Shown here: positions 54,253 through 64,000 of the stretch, piece after piece
How the letters are laid out: every line of letters begins with the position of its first letter
Position numbering within the stretch: the stretch's first letter is position 1
Assembly: GCA_016630955.3 (NCBI GenBank)
Contig: CM049985.1
Coordinates: 2,852,001-2,916,000, forward strand
Reading direction: 5' to 3'
DNA: 64,000 nucleotides
Origin: Didymella arachidicola
Lineage: Eukaryota > Ascomycota > Dothideomycetes > Pleosporales > Didymellaceae
Program-made: the position numbers and the translations under genes
Notes under the pieces: generated by a model
Databases searched by the model: none
Told to the model about the DNA's origin: nothing
The model's input: only the letters and a program-made list of their open reading frames with translations

Positions 54253-56441
54253 TCAGAATTCACCCGCGCCTCTCACACGCTGCACTGCACCTACAATGCC
54301 CTTGACCCACGAGAACTTCCCTGGATCCTTTCCAATTGCACCTTCGACTTCTTTTCCGTCCTTGTCTCTCCAGATGCCGTCCTCTTGCGAAGCCAGTCCG
54401 TAAAGGTGTGTATCTGCAGCACGATCAGCTCATGTCGAAGCAGGTGTTCAGTATGTGTACTCTGGTTCCTGCGAAGCTGCTCTTTCCAGTCTTTGCAGAT
54501 ATCATATGAGTCGATCATGATGTTGACCTCCATGGAGTGGAACCATGATTGTGTGTCTTGATTGCCGTTACCCTGGATACCAACATGGTCGTCAGCAATT
54601 AGTAGTTTGACTATGAGCGCATCAGTATACGTTGCTTTCACATGAATGATGTACTTACTATGACAGCTTCTAGCCTTGAACCTGTTGTGGATGGGTATGA
54701 CTTGGTCTTTCGCGACGTAGTAGTGAATTCGTAGATTCTTCTTTTGCTCTTCGCTCATGCCAGTGTACAATTCGTTCGCCACCATCTCATTGTTACCGCC
54801 CTGGAAAGGAAGCAGCTCACCAGCATCGTTGTAGCCCATGCAGACGTAATATGTAACTTCGATGCCTCGACAAACTGCGTCCTTCAGAGCAGGCAACAGC
54901 GGCGATGCATTAAGGTTCGGGGTCTGAATGAACAGTGTTTTCTGAGCATTGCGAATAGCGGTTAGCCACGATTCGTTCTGTGGCACGTTGACACACTCAT
55001 GGTTTGGTGCGCCCCACGGTCGTCGGTTTACCAGTGCTATAGGAAAAGGTTCATGCGGCTTGTGCGGGTATATGGGTATCATATCATCCTCTGGCTTGCA
55101 CTCTGGCGCTGTCCCTTTGCAATATAGCGTCGTTGAGAGATCTAGTTCATGTCAGTGATTGATTAATGCAGGCCAAAGGTTGGATGACCCACTGAGATGA
55201 CGTGTGACAGCATCCATTTGAGTCTCTCCAGCTCCTGGTGAGAGTACTGCTTGCATGCGTTCGATCTCGGCTCGAATATCTGGATCATGAGACTGATTCT
55301 TGTGATCAGGTAGCGGAAAGTCAGGATTTGCGCTTTCAAGGCTCCTCTTTAGAAGACTGTCGCGACGCACTCGTAGACAGCCATTCTCGTCGAACAGCGC
55401 TCGAAATGCAGGGTCGTGAAACATGGCAACATGTTCATTGGTTGCCGGGTGGTTCAGAAAGGGCAAAGGTGGGTTGAGATGCCTGGCCCAGGATAGGAGT
55501 GCGGTATCGTAGATCGAATTTACGATTTCGCCCTCGATGTGTGTCATCATTTCCAAGTTATCGTTATCCTGGATATTATTACTTTGAACGATCGCCATCC
55601 TTCGATCTACGACCATGAATTTAGAGTGGAAAGTACCCAGCATTGGACGATGGAAGTTTTGGACCTCCATGTCAATGTGTGGTATGTCTTCGGGGGCTGG
55701 TAGCTTGACAGCCTTCGCGGTGTACTGCTTCGGCGACATCATCTGATGATTGTCAACGACCTGTTTGATGTTTCCGCGATCATACATGATCTTCACAACG
55801 ATCCTCTCGCCACGCTCACCAGCGCGCCTAGACAATTCTTTGATAGCGTCCGTGATGATGCTGGCTGCACCAGATGCGATCCAGAAGTTTGTTGCTAGGA
55901 AGACCTCTTTCTCCGCCTGGACGATCAAGTTGGCCATATGTCGGCAGATGTCAGGAACCGGGGCGATGACAGTGACAGGGAGGACTCCGTTGCTGCCCAT
56001 CAAACCAGGGCTCACCATACCGGCGAGCGGATCGTGAGAGAGAGAGCAAAGAGCGGCATGGTAGCATTGCAGGAAAAGCTCGCTTGGTTGACTATGGCCC
56101 CATTTGCCGCACTCCTGTGCTCGTTGGAGTTCTGCAGCACTTACAGGATGCCGTACGTGCGATTTGGGCTCCGTGATGGCCATATGTGTACCACCATATA
56201 GCACGTTGGCAACGTGGGCAGGCTCCCTGGAAGGATTTTTTGTAAGCTCAGACGTGACGCTTCGAGGAGTCGTGCAGTAATCGTATATTTTGTCCGAGAT
56301 GGTGGTCGCCATTGCTCTGCGGAGCGTCCAGGGTTGACAGTGAGACAAATAACCGGAAGTGACTAGTAGGAGAGCGTAAGTGGTCCACAAGACAGGAAGA
56401 TTGGAGTCGAGTAAGCGCTCCAACATGTTACGATCAGCCAT
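54253..56441 (-). CDS. Phospholipase D-like protein with two HKD motifs
   Basis: A PLD/cardiolipin-synthase-superfamily protein of 680 residues. Exons 55193-56441, 54659-55141, 54461-54610 and 54253-54413, introns 51, 48 and 47 nt. ATG 56439-56441 begins MADRNMLERLLDSNL, followed by a hydrophobic anchor (VLWTTYALLLVTSGYL). The first HKD is FHSKFMVVDRRMAIVQSNN. The second is made only by splicing: SCH joined to IKLLIADDHVGIQGNGNQD, so His is in exon 2 and Lys/Asp in exon 3. The last exon restores NTHLYGLASQEDGIW and ends RVRGAGEF. Family knowledge suggests phosphatidyl transfer or hydrolysis at a membrane; the exact lipid is unknown. Confidence 0.88.
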
Positions 56442-58747
56442 AGTGTGGAAGGGGTATATATTAGATGTCTGGAACTCCAATCCGGTTGTTCGGAGTTGGT
56501 TGCGAAGGGGGAGCGCCGTATGACAGCATAGCCACGCGTTCACTGCCACTTTCCCGGTCGCTAGACTTTAGTCTGATCGCCAGAAGGCTTGTTCTCCTGT
56601 TTCGGCGTGTGGTTGGCTGCAGTGGCCTACCGAAAAGCTTGGTGGTGTACTAAAAAGCTTGGTCGACTAGCCCGGTGAAGGTTAAGCCACAGGCGCTAGG
56701 CAAGTGATATCCGGAAAATGACGCTGTGTCCTACTCGGACAGCAGCCACGATTAATAAATTTCACGCATCATGTTCAGCGACGGCAGTCGCAATCTTGCT
56801 TTATCTACAGCGCCCAGTGATTGCTTTGGCCGATTGCGGCAGGATATCGGTGACAGCACTGGAAGACTGAGCTAAAACTATGGAATCGAGGCAGCATGTT
56901 GAATACCAGCAAAAGACTTCGTGCAAGAATTTCTTTCAAAAGTCTAATAATGAGAGATGCAAAGAGGTCAATAACGTGCTGCACATGTGCCAATGTTGAC
57001 TTTCCGCAGTCGCCGCAGACTACAGTCCAATATCAGACGGCTCATATCACGCAGCTTCGGGCCTCGCTTTGTCTCGGGCATTTATTCCAATTGAATTAAC
57101 TCGGAGGTCTCACTGTTTCAAATCGCCAATATTGTCTTCCGGACACACTGATCCAACCACGACTCTCGCGTTAGTTCGATCAGTCGGGAGATTCGGGATT
57201 GAGATGTCAGAACGTGCCAGGTAACTTCAATGGGATTGATATGGGGGCATAGCTGCCAAGTGGTCTTCGACCTTCCAGTTGATTGCAACGATCAGCCCTT
57301 CCACTTTAATCTACAACTCAGAGCTATTTCATACACCAGAAGACGTAATTGGGCAAGGCTTAGAGGCATGCGCATGATGCGAGACGCCCGCGCTGTATGT
57401 CTATCAAACAGGTAGATGGGCGAAAACTCCAGTCCATATACCTTACCCGTAGTAGGTTCAGTAATCGTCAAGGAGCTCGGAATAGATACTGCTTCATTCA
57501 CCACGAGCACTTCGTATCTACTACCAAAGCAGAACGGATATAATTCACAGCGGAAGCATAGTCCTGAACATGGTAGAAATCCACTCAAAGGTGGCAGTAT
57601 TGATAGCGTTTTCATACCCGTTACAATACAATTAATGTCGCAAAAAAGGGCTGCTGCTGCTTCTCAGGATCGTTAATTCAAGGGTTGTAAGTCCAAGCAA
57701 TTAAGTGAGCCGCCACTTAGTGCCAAAGCACATCCGTCCCGACACACCTGTTAACCCTCTAATCGTGCTTCGGAGTACTTCCTGCATGAATATCTTGATG
57801 TTTACAAACCAGTGTCTCCGTGAGCACTTGCTAAATCCTGGCCTTCTTTCCCCCTTTGTGTTACCTACGTGTAGCCATCTTGTCTGTGAACTCTCTCATC
57901 ATCTACATCGTTACATACAACTCCTAGGTGAAACCCCCACCATGTTTGTATATTTCTATATACAAACGACGCCTCCGCTTCTTCGTCAGATCCTCACTCG
58001 TCCTATCTATGCATAGCTGGACGCAGCTGACATAACTCGCCTGGAGGCGACACTATTTCATAAAGTGCTGATAATTGGTGGCATTTTTCACGCTTGAACA
58101 ACTACACATATACCACGCTTGCCCAGGTGTATCGAATGTACCTTTCGGTTCGGAAATACCGGTACATTTGAAACGTTTCTCAAGCAGACCTGCCGCGCAT
58201 GCACTGCATAAAGTTGCGGCTCACAAGAAGATTCTATGTCAAGCTCCCAACCGTGGTTACCTGGAGGCTATTACTGGTATTGAGGCCAAATGCGTTGACG
58301 GAGATGACGGTCCCAAGAGACGAGTGCGCAATCGAGTCAGGTTTTCACTCTTCATATTCCTTACGACTCCCAGCGCCCTCGACCATCTTCGGAAATGTGG
58401 CGCACCATCATCTCATTGGTTCCAAGATGATGACTGTGTCGAGGTTAGGGGAAATCACATGTTGAGGCACAGTCATCTGCAACCCTCGCAGACGATCCGC
58501 GGGTAGGATGGCCCCACGTTGCGCGCTGATTGGCTGCAATGACGTGCATGACTTACACGCTCCACCCTCCTATCGCGGAGTACGTCGCGTCCTCTACTTC
58601 AACACTTCCTCGGTCGTTGCTGCCTCGGTCATTCTTTATTCAAAGGCTTTTTCCTACTGCACTGCAAGACTCCAAGAGTTCTTGCCTTTATCTCACGCCT
58701 GTGCCTTCCTCAACGGTCTTATCGCGCTATCGCACCGCAACGCCACC
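56442..58747. other. Long intergenic region with one weak small frame
   Basis: About 2.3 kb between divergent genes. A minus-strand frame at 57292-57615 starts with a true ATG and encodes 107 residues (MKTLSILPPLSGFLPC; VYGLEFSPIYLF) without recognised domain; it might be a small gene but I do not call it. The frame at 58075-58506 (plus) has no motif. The last 250 nt before 58748 are C/T-rich. Confidence 0.35.
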
Positions 58748-59832
58748 ATGGCTATTGACGACTTGACCGCACCGCAGGCCGCGGCCCCTCAGCCGATCGA
58801 CATTGAGGCATGGACCGAGCAGGCGACAGCAGCTATGGGCTCTGTGACCATCTCTACGGCTCCTGCAGTGGTTCAGGAGACGTCAATCGCCTTTGATATT
58901 CCACTCGATGAGCACGATGCGCCGGCCCACTCTGCACATGCTACAACTTCTCAGGTGCATATTGTGTATAAGCGCAAGGAGCCCATTCGCCGTGACAGCT
59001 TGAAAAGGCGCGAGGCCTTACTCAAGGGCAAAGAGGGCAGCCGGCGCAGGCAGAGGTGGGAGAACGGTACGCTATTCTGACTCATCCCCAACTCCAGCAG
59101 CGCCAATCAACAGGCTCTCCTCGCGCACCAGAAACACCAGTCTTTGAACCACAGAGCTCATGCTTCACAGATCGCCTCCTGAACAACCCGTATGCCGAGC
59201 CTCCGACGCCTAAGGATTGGGAGGTTCATCCCACATACCGCGTGCGCAATGTGCCCTACTACCTCGCTCCTCTCTGGGATGCTGGCCTCAAACGCCAGTC
59301 TACCAAGCGTCATGATCACGCCGTTGCCGAGAAGAATGCGACTAAGACTGTGGCCAATAAACCCACTGAGCCTGGCGTGGTTCCCAAGGAGCTGCGCGAG
59401 AAGCTCAAGCGCAGCCGCGGTGCAAAGGGCTTGCTTATGGATCTCGAGGTCGAGGTGAGGAGGTTCGTTGCTGAGTGGGAAGCTAGTGCTTGTGCAGCAG
59501 AGGAAGATGGTCTGCCAACCGACCCGGACTCTGAAGACGAGGAGATCGTGTTCGTTGGGCGCAATGGGCAGACCCACGATCATGATAGCGCGAGTGCTCA
59601 ACTCAAACGGGAGCTCATGCTGTTCGAGACACCAGAAGGTGACAACGGTGGTACGTTTGGCCGTTGGTTGGTGCATCACATCGGTGTTTATTATGGTCTC
59701 ACGACCTGGAGTGTCACTGTAGGTACTCCAGCAAGGCGAGAAGCCTACATTGGCATTAAGGAGACGAAACTCAGGAGCAGTGGGCGTGCGATATGCAGTC
59801 CGATGCCCATGCCTTTGTGGGGTATGGTGTGA
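58748..59832 (+). CDS. R3H-associated N-terminal domain protein
   Basis: A 326-residue protein with the R3H-associated domain found in fungal putative nucleic-acid-binding proteins; the R3H core itself would be C-terminal. Exons 58748-59066 and 59171-59832 with a 104-nt intron; the join gives RRQRWEN-DRLLNNPYAEPP. ATG 58748 has ideal context (CGCCACCATGG). Conserved parts are RREALLKGKEGSRRRQRWEN, DWEVHPTYRVRNVPYYLAPLWD and, near the end, FGRWLVHHIGVYYGLTTWSVT followed by GTPARREAYIG, which fits an R3H-type helix. An acidic patch (DSEDEEIVFVG) lies between. Likely an RNA- or ssDNA-binding protein; targets unknown. Confidence 0.85.
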
Positions 59833-60506
59833 TCAGATTACCCATCCTACGTTCTTGCTTCTTCGCTTCGTTCCTTTTATGCTCAATGATATCGGTCGGT
59901 TCGGCTGGATCGCGGGGCGGACCTCACGCATATAGACACGCATCTGGTATCTGCGAATGCTAGCTCATAGACTGCGCCTTGGTCCGGTCTACGCATTTCA
60001 GACCATCGCGATAAAAGTGTGTATCACGTCCAATTTGTGAATTGTCTACTGCAATACCACTTATGACCTTCCAAACGGAGAGCTAGTACTACGAGTCCAG
60101 TTTCAAATTACGGGCGCGCACTCATAAGAAGATGATGTGTCTTCGCATGCGCGGTAACTTCCTTTCTTAGGACACGACTCCCCCCACTTCGGCGAATACA
60201 TAAAGGAGGAGGCAGTCCCCATCGCGCAGGCAGCTGCCGTCTTTGCCTTGGATATTTCAAGGCTAGCCACAGCGCGTCCCCACTCCTCACCCCTTCGGCC
60301 ACCCTCGAGGTACCACTGCCTACGACCGCATTTCTATGATCTAGTGTCGCCGCCTGCGCGAACAACCATCCTAAGTCACGTCAGTTTGAGGCAGCTCCCA
60401 CTTCCTTTAACGCTGCTATAGCTGACACTGACATGCAAGCAGCTCTACAACACCGCTACCACGTTCTCCCTAGGTCTTCTCTCGCCGTGCGGTCCTTGCC
60501 TGCCAG
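59833..60506. other. Intergenic region, possible first exon of the next gene
   Basis: About 670 nt. An ATG at 60433 lies in a different frame from the downstream Ser-rich frame. A splice acceptor at TGCCAG (60501-60506) fits the start of that frame, so its first exon may be hidden here. Confidence 0.35.
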
Positions 60507-61989
60507 TGCAACGGCGGCCCTCGAAGAAACTACCTGTCATCCACGAGTCTTCGAAACTGGATCCGTCTACTAGGCCCAGACCCAGCCTCGGCAGGGCTCG
60601 CACATCACCTCCACTCTCACCCTCCATCTCTCGTGTCAGCACTGCGACCAGCTTCGCAAGCAACGGTAGCGGCAGACGCAGAAGTGGTACAGGCACACCC
60701 AGACCTGGCCAACTTGCGCGCAAGACAACCCTCGCCGAGCGCTTCGCTTACATCGACGCCAACCCTGTTGACAAGGGCCCTTGGCATCCTGAAAGCGAGT
60801 TCTACGTCCCACGGAAGTCGTAGGCAGACGTTCGTGAGGAGCTCCTGAAAGAAGAGGCAGAGCGCAAGAGATACAGGCAGTTGAGGAGGGCCTGCAAAGA
60901 CCTCGACGGCCAGTCAGGATCCAGGTCGAACTCGCTCAGTCGGACGCAATCCTTAGCGAGCCTCGCCAGAGTCGGTTCTCACCGCAGTGTCACCTTACCT
61001 TTGCAGTCGCCCGGTCGTATCAGCTACTTGAAGCATTCGAACACAGGAAGTACGGTCAGCTCTGTTCCATCCTCTGTTTCTGGTAGATCGACTCGGCCCC
61101 ACGAGGTAGAGACCATTGCGCACAATGATCGAGTCACTGAGGGACATGAAGCACAAGAGCAGCAGCTACGAGAACCTGGAGATGGAAAGAGCTGCCCACA
61201 AGATACTGCACCGCATGGAAGACAAGGCGAAAGAGGATTCTTTGGACGGTACAAGAGCAAAAATCCTCGGTAGGCCCGCACCTGATCATCTCTACTTCTA
61301 CTGATGCTGTGCAGCGAACGCCCGAACGATCTACGGCCCGAATCGATGTCTCGACGTGATAAGTTTCGCTCCAACTTCCGCGCGAAAGATTGGCGCCGCC
61401 ATCGTCGAACACAATCCAACGAGTAGATCGTACATACACTGCGCTTCAGCCAAAGAGGACTCCCGTCTCGCGGCATACGAACACCTGCTTGTGATCACTG
61501 AAGACCTGCTGCATCGCCTGATGGACGCGGAAGGTATCACAAGCAGCGGTTGGCTTCCAGTGACGCCTCAGTCGCAGCATGCGGCGACATACAATGTTGC
61601 GAGTGTCAGCGGAAGTGTGGCAGGCAGTGTGCCCGCGAGCCGGAGGAGCAGTGTTGCACCTCAGGAGTCAGTCAGTAAGATATGATTGACAAGCTTGCTT
61701 ACGGAGACGCAGGATGATCATGCCGCCACCTGAACGCTTTGTCAACGACTTCCACTCGCCATACTCGTCACACCACATCCAGAGACCTCCCATGGGGACA
61801 AATGCACCGCCGCTTGTGCGCGGAAACAGTAATACCGCTTTTGGCGGCACAACTCCTCAACCTCCGGCCCAGCAGATACATCGTACAAACAGTGATGTTG
61901 TCATTCAGCAGCCAAAGCCAGTGCCTGCGGGGCAATACGTTGGCCATCATCACGGCCGTGTGCAGTGGAAGCTCGGCTCAGAGGGCTGA
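60507..61989 (+). pseudogene. Ser/Arg-rich fungal protein gene, apparently broken
   Basis: A Ser/Pro/Arg-rich gene of unknown function whose frame is repeatedly interrupted. From about 60507 it reads LPVIHESSKLDPSTRPR ... TTLAERFAYIDANPVDKG ... ESEFYVPRKS, hits TAG at 60821-60823, and continues in the same frame as ADVREELLKEEAERKRYRQL. A frame change is then needed to reach SSSYENLEMERAAHKILHRM (about 61160-61220). A 45-nt intron (61270-61314) leads to a segment where the natural-looking RRDKFRSNFRAKDWRRHRR is in another frame from both flanks, as if two compensating indels occurred. The stop and frame changes suggest loss of function. Sequencing errors or unusual splicing remain possible, and the C-terminal part (61714-61989) is open. 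Confidence 0.5.
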
Positions 61990-62398
61990 AAGGCTTGATA
62001 GCCCTCACGGAGGTGGAAGGTGGCGCCGCAGTATGGTTTCTTGATATGGTACACCTCGATGATGCTACGCTTTGACGCCTGAACACTATTCGTATCCCAA
62101 CTGCTTGAAACACAGCCACATAGTTTCGCTTGTCCAGTGCTGTGTGGTGGCGATATACGGGTTCGAGCAGGCAACAGTCTTTGTTATCTTGTCCGGCATT
62201 GCGTGATGAGTCACGTCATTCACGTTGCTGTGTTGAGAAGTGGTGTTGAAGGGACGGCAGCGCTAGCGCTAAATATTATCTCGCACACACATTTGCTGCC
62301 CCACACGCCACTCCATCTTTGAATCGCTCGAACACGACGACGGCCACGCTCGACGACCGCCGACATCCACGACCCCAAACACACACTACAAAGCAGCC
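61990..62398. other. Intergenic region upstream of TIF35
   Basis: About 410 nt with the eIF3g promoter. No other feature seen. Confidence 0.5.
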
Positions 62399-63344
62399 AT
62401 GTCTCGCGTAGCAGGGTGCGTACTGCCAGGCCACGCCGCCCTGTGCCTCTACTGACGCAGCCGCAGCCGCACCGACTGGGCCGAAGAGGAAGACGAGAAC
62501 GAGGTCGCCCTCCCCCAGCAGACAGTCACCAAGAACAAGGACGGAACCGAGACGATCGTATCGTACCGCATCAACGAGGACGGCAAGAAGGTCAAGACAA
62601 CCCGCCGCATCAAGAAGACGGTCATCAAGCAAGTCGTGAACCCGCGCGTCGCCGAGCGCAAGGCATGGGCCAAATTCGGCGCAGAGAAGGGCAAGCCCGC
62701 CGGCCCGCAGACCGACACAGTGTCGGTTGCTGAGAACATTGTGTTTCGCCCCACATCGAACTGGAAGGCCTCGACAGACGACAAGGGCGACGAGGACAAG
62801 AAGAAGCTCGAGCTCAAGAACGCCAAGATCAAGTGCCGTATCTGCTCCGGCGACCACTTCACGACCAAGTGCCCCTTCCGAGACACCATGGCCCCCGAGG
62901 GCGCCGACGCGCCCGCCGACATGCCCGACGATGCGCCTGGCGGCTCCGGCGGTCTGGGCGCAGGGAGCGGTGGATACGTGCCGCCGCACCTGCGCGGCAA
63001 GATGGGCGGCGGCGAGAAGATGGGCGGCAAGTTTGACCGCGACGACAGCGCAACGCTGCGCGTCACCAACGTCAGCGAGATTGCAGAGGAGCAGGATCTG
63101 AGGGATATGTTCAGCAGGTTCGGGCACGTCACAAGGGTTTTCCTCGCCAAGGACAGGGAGACGGGACGGGCGAAGGGTTTCGCATTTATTTCGTACGCGG
63201 ATAGGAGTGATGCTGCCAAGGCGTGCGAGAAGATGGACGGCTGTAAGTTCCCGGTCGCAGATGTTTGTTGTATTGTATGTTAACACGTGCACAGACGGTT
63301 TCGGACATCTTATCCTCCGCGTCGAGTTCGCCAAGAAAGCTTAA
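62399..63344 (+). CDS. TIF35: Translation initiation factor eIF3 subunit g
   Basis: Cytosolic eIF3 subunit that supports scanning and re-initiation; 282 residues. Exons 62399-62415, 62461-63242 and 63295-63344, introns 45 and 52 nt. Joins: MSRVAG-RSRTDWAEEEDENE and KMDG-YGFGHLILRVEFAKKA. The N-terminal eIF3g domain contains TVTKNKDGTETIVSYRINEDG and KKTVIKQVVNPRVAERKAW. A zinc knuckle CRICSGDHFTTKCPF precedes a Gly/Pro-rich linker (YVPPHLRGKMGGG), then a C-terminal RRM with RNP2 LRVTNVSE and RNP1 KGFAFISY. Codon use is strongly GC-biased compared with neighbours, in keeping with high expression, and creates a long antisense open frame that is not a gene. Confidence 0.95.
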
Positions 63345-63585
63345 GAGTCTGGATAGCCTGGTGCGTCGTCTTCAGCTGTACCTCGAGGAGTTTTGGGGTA
63401 GTGTCGTTCACAAAATGTTCAAAGAGACGGGTTGGCACAGAGATGCGTTGGCTCAGGACAGTAGGGCGGCATGCAGAGAGTCTAGAGCATGAGCCACTGC
63501 GAACACTGCTGCATGCCATGGTGCCTATTTCGAGCAGGCGACGAAGAGACGATTAGAGAGCAATGCAATTTTCATGATCCCAATA

Positions 63586-64000
63586 CTAAACTTGCAGATC
63601 CCACGCTTGGTTTCCGCCCTCCAACCCAACAACCCTCTCCATAACCAGCCCAACCCTCTCATCCCACCCCCCACCCCTCATCTCCAGCACCGAATCGCCC
63701 ATCAAACACGCGGCAAACGCCTCCCTCGCCGTAACCCCCCCTCGACCCAAAAACCCAAACCCCTCGTACCACCTCCTCAACCACTCCTTGTTCGGGTCCA
63801 TAAAAAGCCGCACCCGCACCCTCTCTATCTGCACCTCTCTATCATCCATAGACATGTGTCGCGACAACGCCGCGGCGGTCGCGAAACACGCCTCCACCAT
63901 TCTGCGCGCGATGCCCTGTCCGCGGTGCGCAGGCAGCGTGTAGACGTCGAACAAGTGCCATTGGGTCTCTGCCGCGGGGTGCACGGGAAGGGGGTTGGAG
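63586..64000 (-). CDS. GNAT acetyltransferase (5' partial)
   Basis: The C-terminal part of a GNAT-fold N-acetyltransferase; the frame is open past the right edge, so the start lies outside. Acetyl-CoA-binding motif A is clear: LFDVYTLPAHRGQGIARRM, with the R-x-x-G-x-(G/A) pattern in HRGQGIA. Then RLFMDPNKEWLRRWYEGFGF, the motif B region with the conserved Tyr-x-x-x-GF. The substrate (protein terminus, amine or small molecule) cannot be read. It is convergent with TIF35; stop codons are about 240 nt apart. Confidence 0.82.
   Translation of the reverse strand, partial: SNPLPVHPAAETQWHLFDVYTLPAHRGQGIARRMVEACFATAAALSRHMSMDDREVQIERVRVRLFMDPNKEWLRRWYEGFGFLGRGGVTAREAFAACLMGDSVLEMRGGGWDERVGLVMERVVGLEGGNQAWDLQV

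Noticed and set aside
57292..57615. 107-codon minus-strand frame with true ATG
   Set aside because: Plausible composition but no motif, no promoter cue and no splice support; left as intergenic.
62276..63334. 352-codon minus-strand open frame opposite TIF35
   Set aside because: It is the antisense shadow of a GC-biased, well-identified eIF3g gene; composition is low-complexity and no domain is visible.

Overview
The window is nuclear DNA of a filamentous ascomycete, most likely a Dothideomycete. Most genes carry short GT-AG introns of about 45-60 nt, and once these are removed the reading frames join into recognisable fungal proteins: DHODH, bestrophin, GH1, ArsH, bZIP, V-ATPase subunit e, ARV1, AIM41, NUP170, PUS4, FMO and eIF3g. 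The Dothideomycete placement is inferred from the style of the hypothetical proteins (an LPRELRDLIY-type protein, a DUF8035-like protein, an R3H-associated protein) and was not checked by search. All exon joins were read by eye from splice consensus and frame.

Layout. 1-14.6 kb holds a glycosyltransferase cut by the window edge, mitochondrial dihydroorotate dehydrogenase, an F-box-like orphan, a bestrophin channel, a secreted GH1 glycosidase, and an ArsH flavoprotein followed by a bZIP factor. 15.2-18.6 kb holds an orphan gene with polyproline micro-exons and a gene-poor stretch. 18.6-31.7 kb is a housekeeping block: VMA9, ARV1, a DUF8035-like protein, AIM41 and NUP170 (divergent), and an atypical kinase-fold protein. 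32.6-39 kb is accessory: a secreted carboxylesterase that appears to use a 5-nt micro-exon, a complete Fot1/pogo-type DNA transposon with perfect 29-bp terminal inverted repeats and TA target duplication, and a second transposase gene killed by three stop codons.

40-48.3 kb contains a hybrid histidine kinase, PUS4, and an MFS permease divergent from a flavin monooxygenase. 49-53.4 kb is a secretome cluster: a two-module cysteine-rich PAN/Apple-like protein and two divergently transcribed secreted paralogues of an unrecognised family. 54-64 kb contains a two-HKD phospholipase D-like protein, an R3H-associated protein, a Ser-rich gene that looks broken, eIF3g (TIF35) and an acetyltransferase cut by the right edge.

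Likely functional pairings are inferences from position: ArsH with the bZIP factor, the MFS permease with the monooxygenase, and the inverted pair of secreted paralogues with their shared promoter region. The most unusual items are the polyproline gene and a similar Cys motif 17 kb away, the secreted paralogue pair, the carboxylesterase micro-exon, the intact transposon beside a dead relative, and the broken Ser-rich gene. I saw no rRNA, tRNA, CRISPR array or viral gene.
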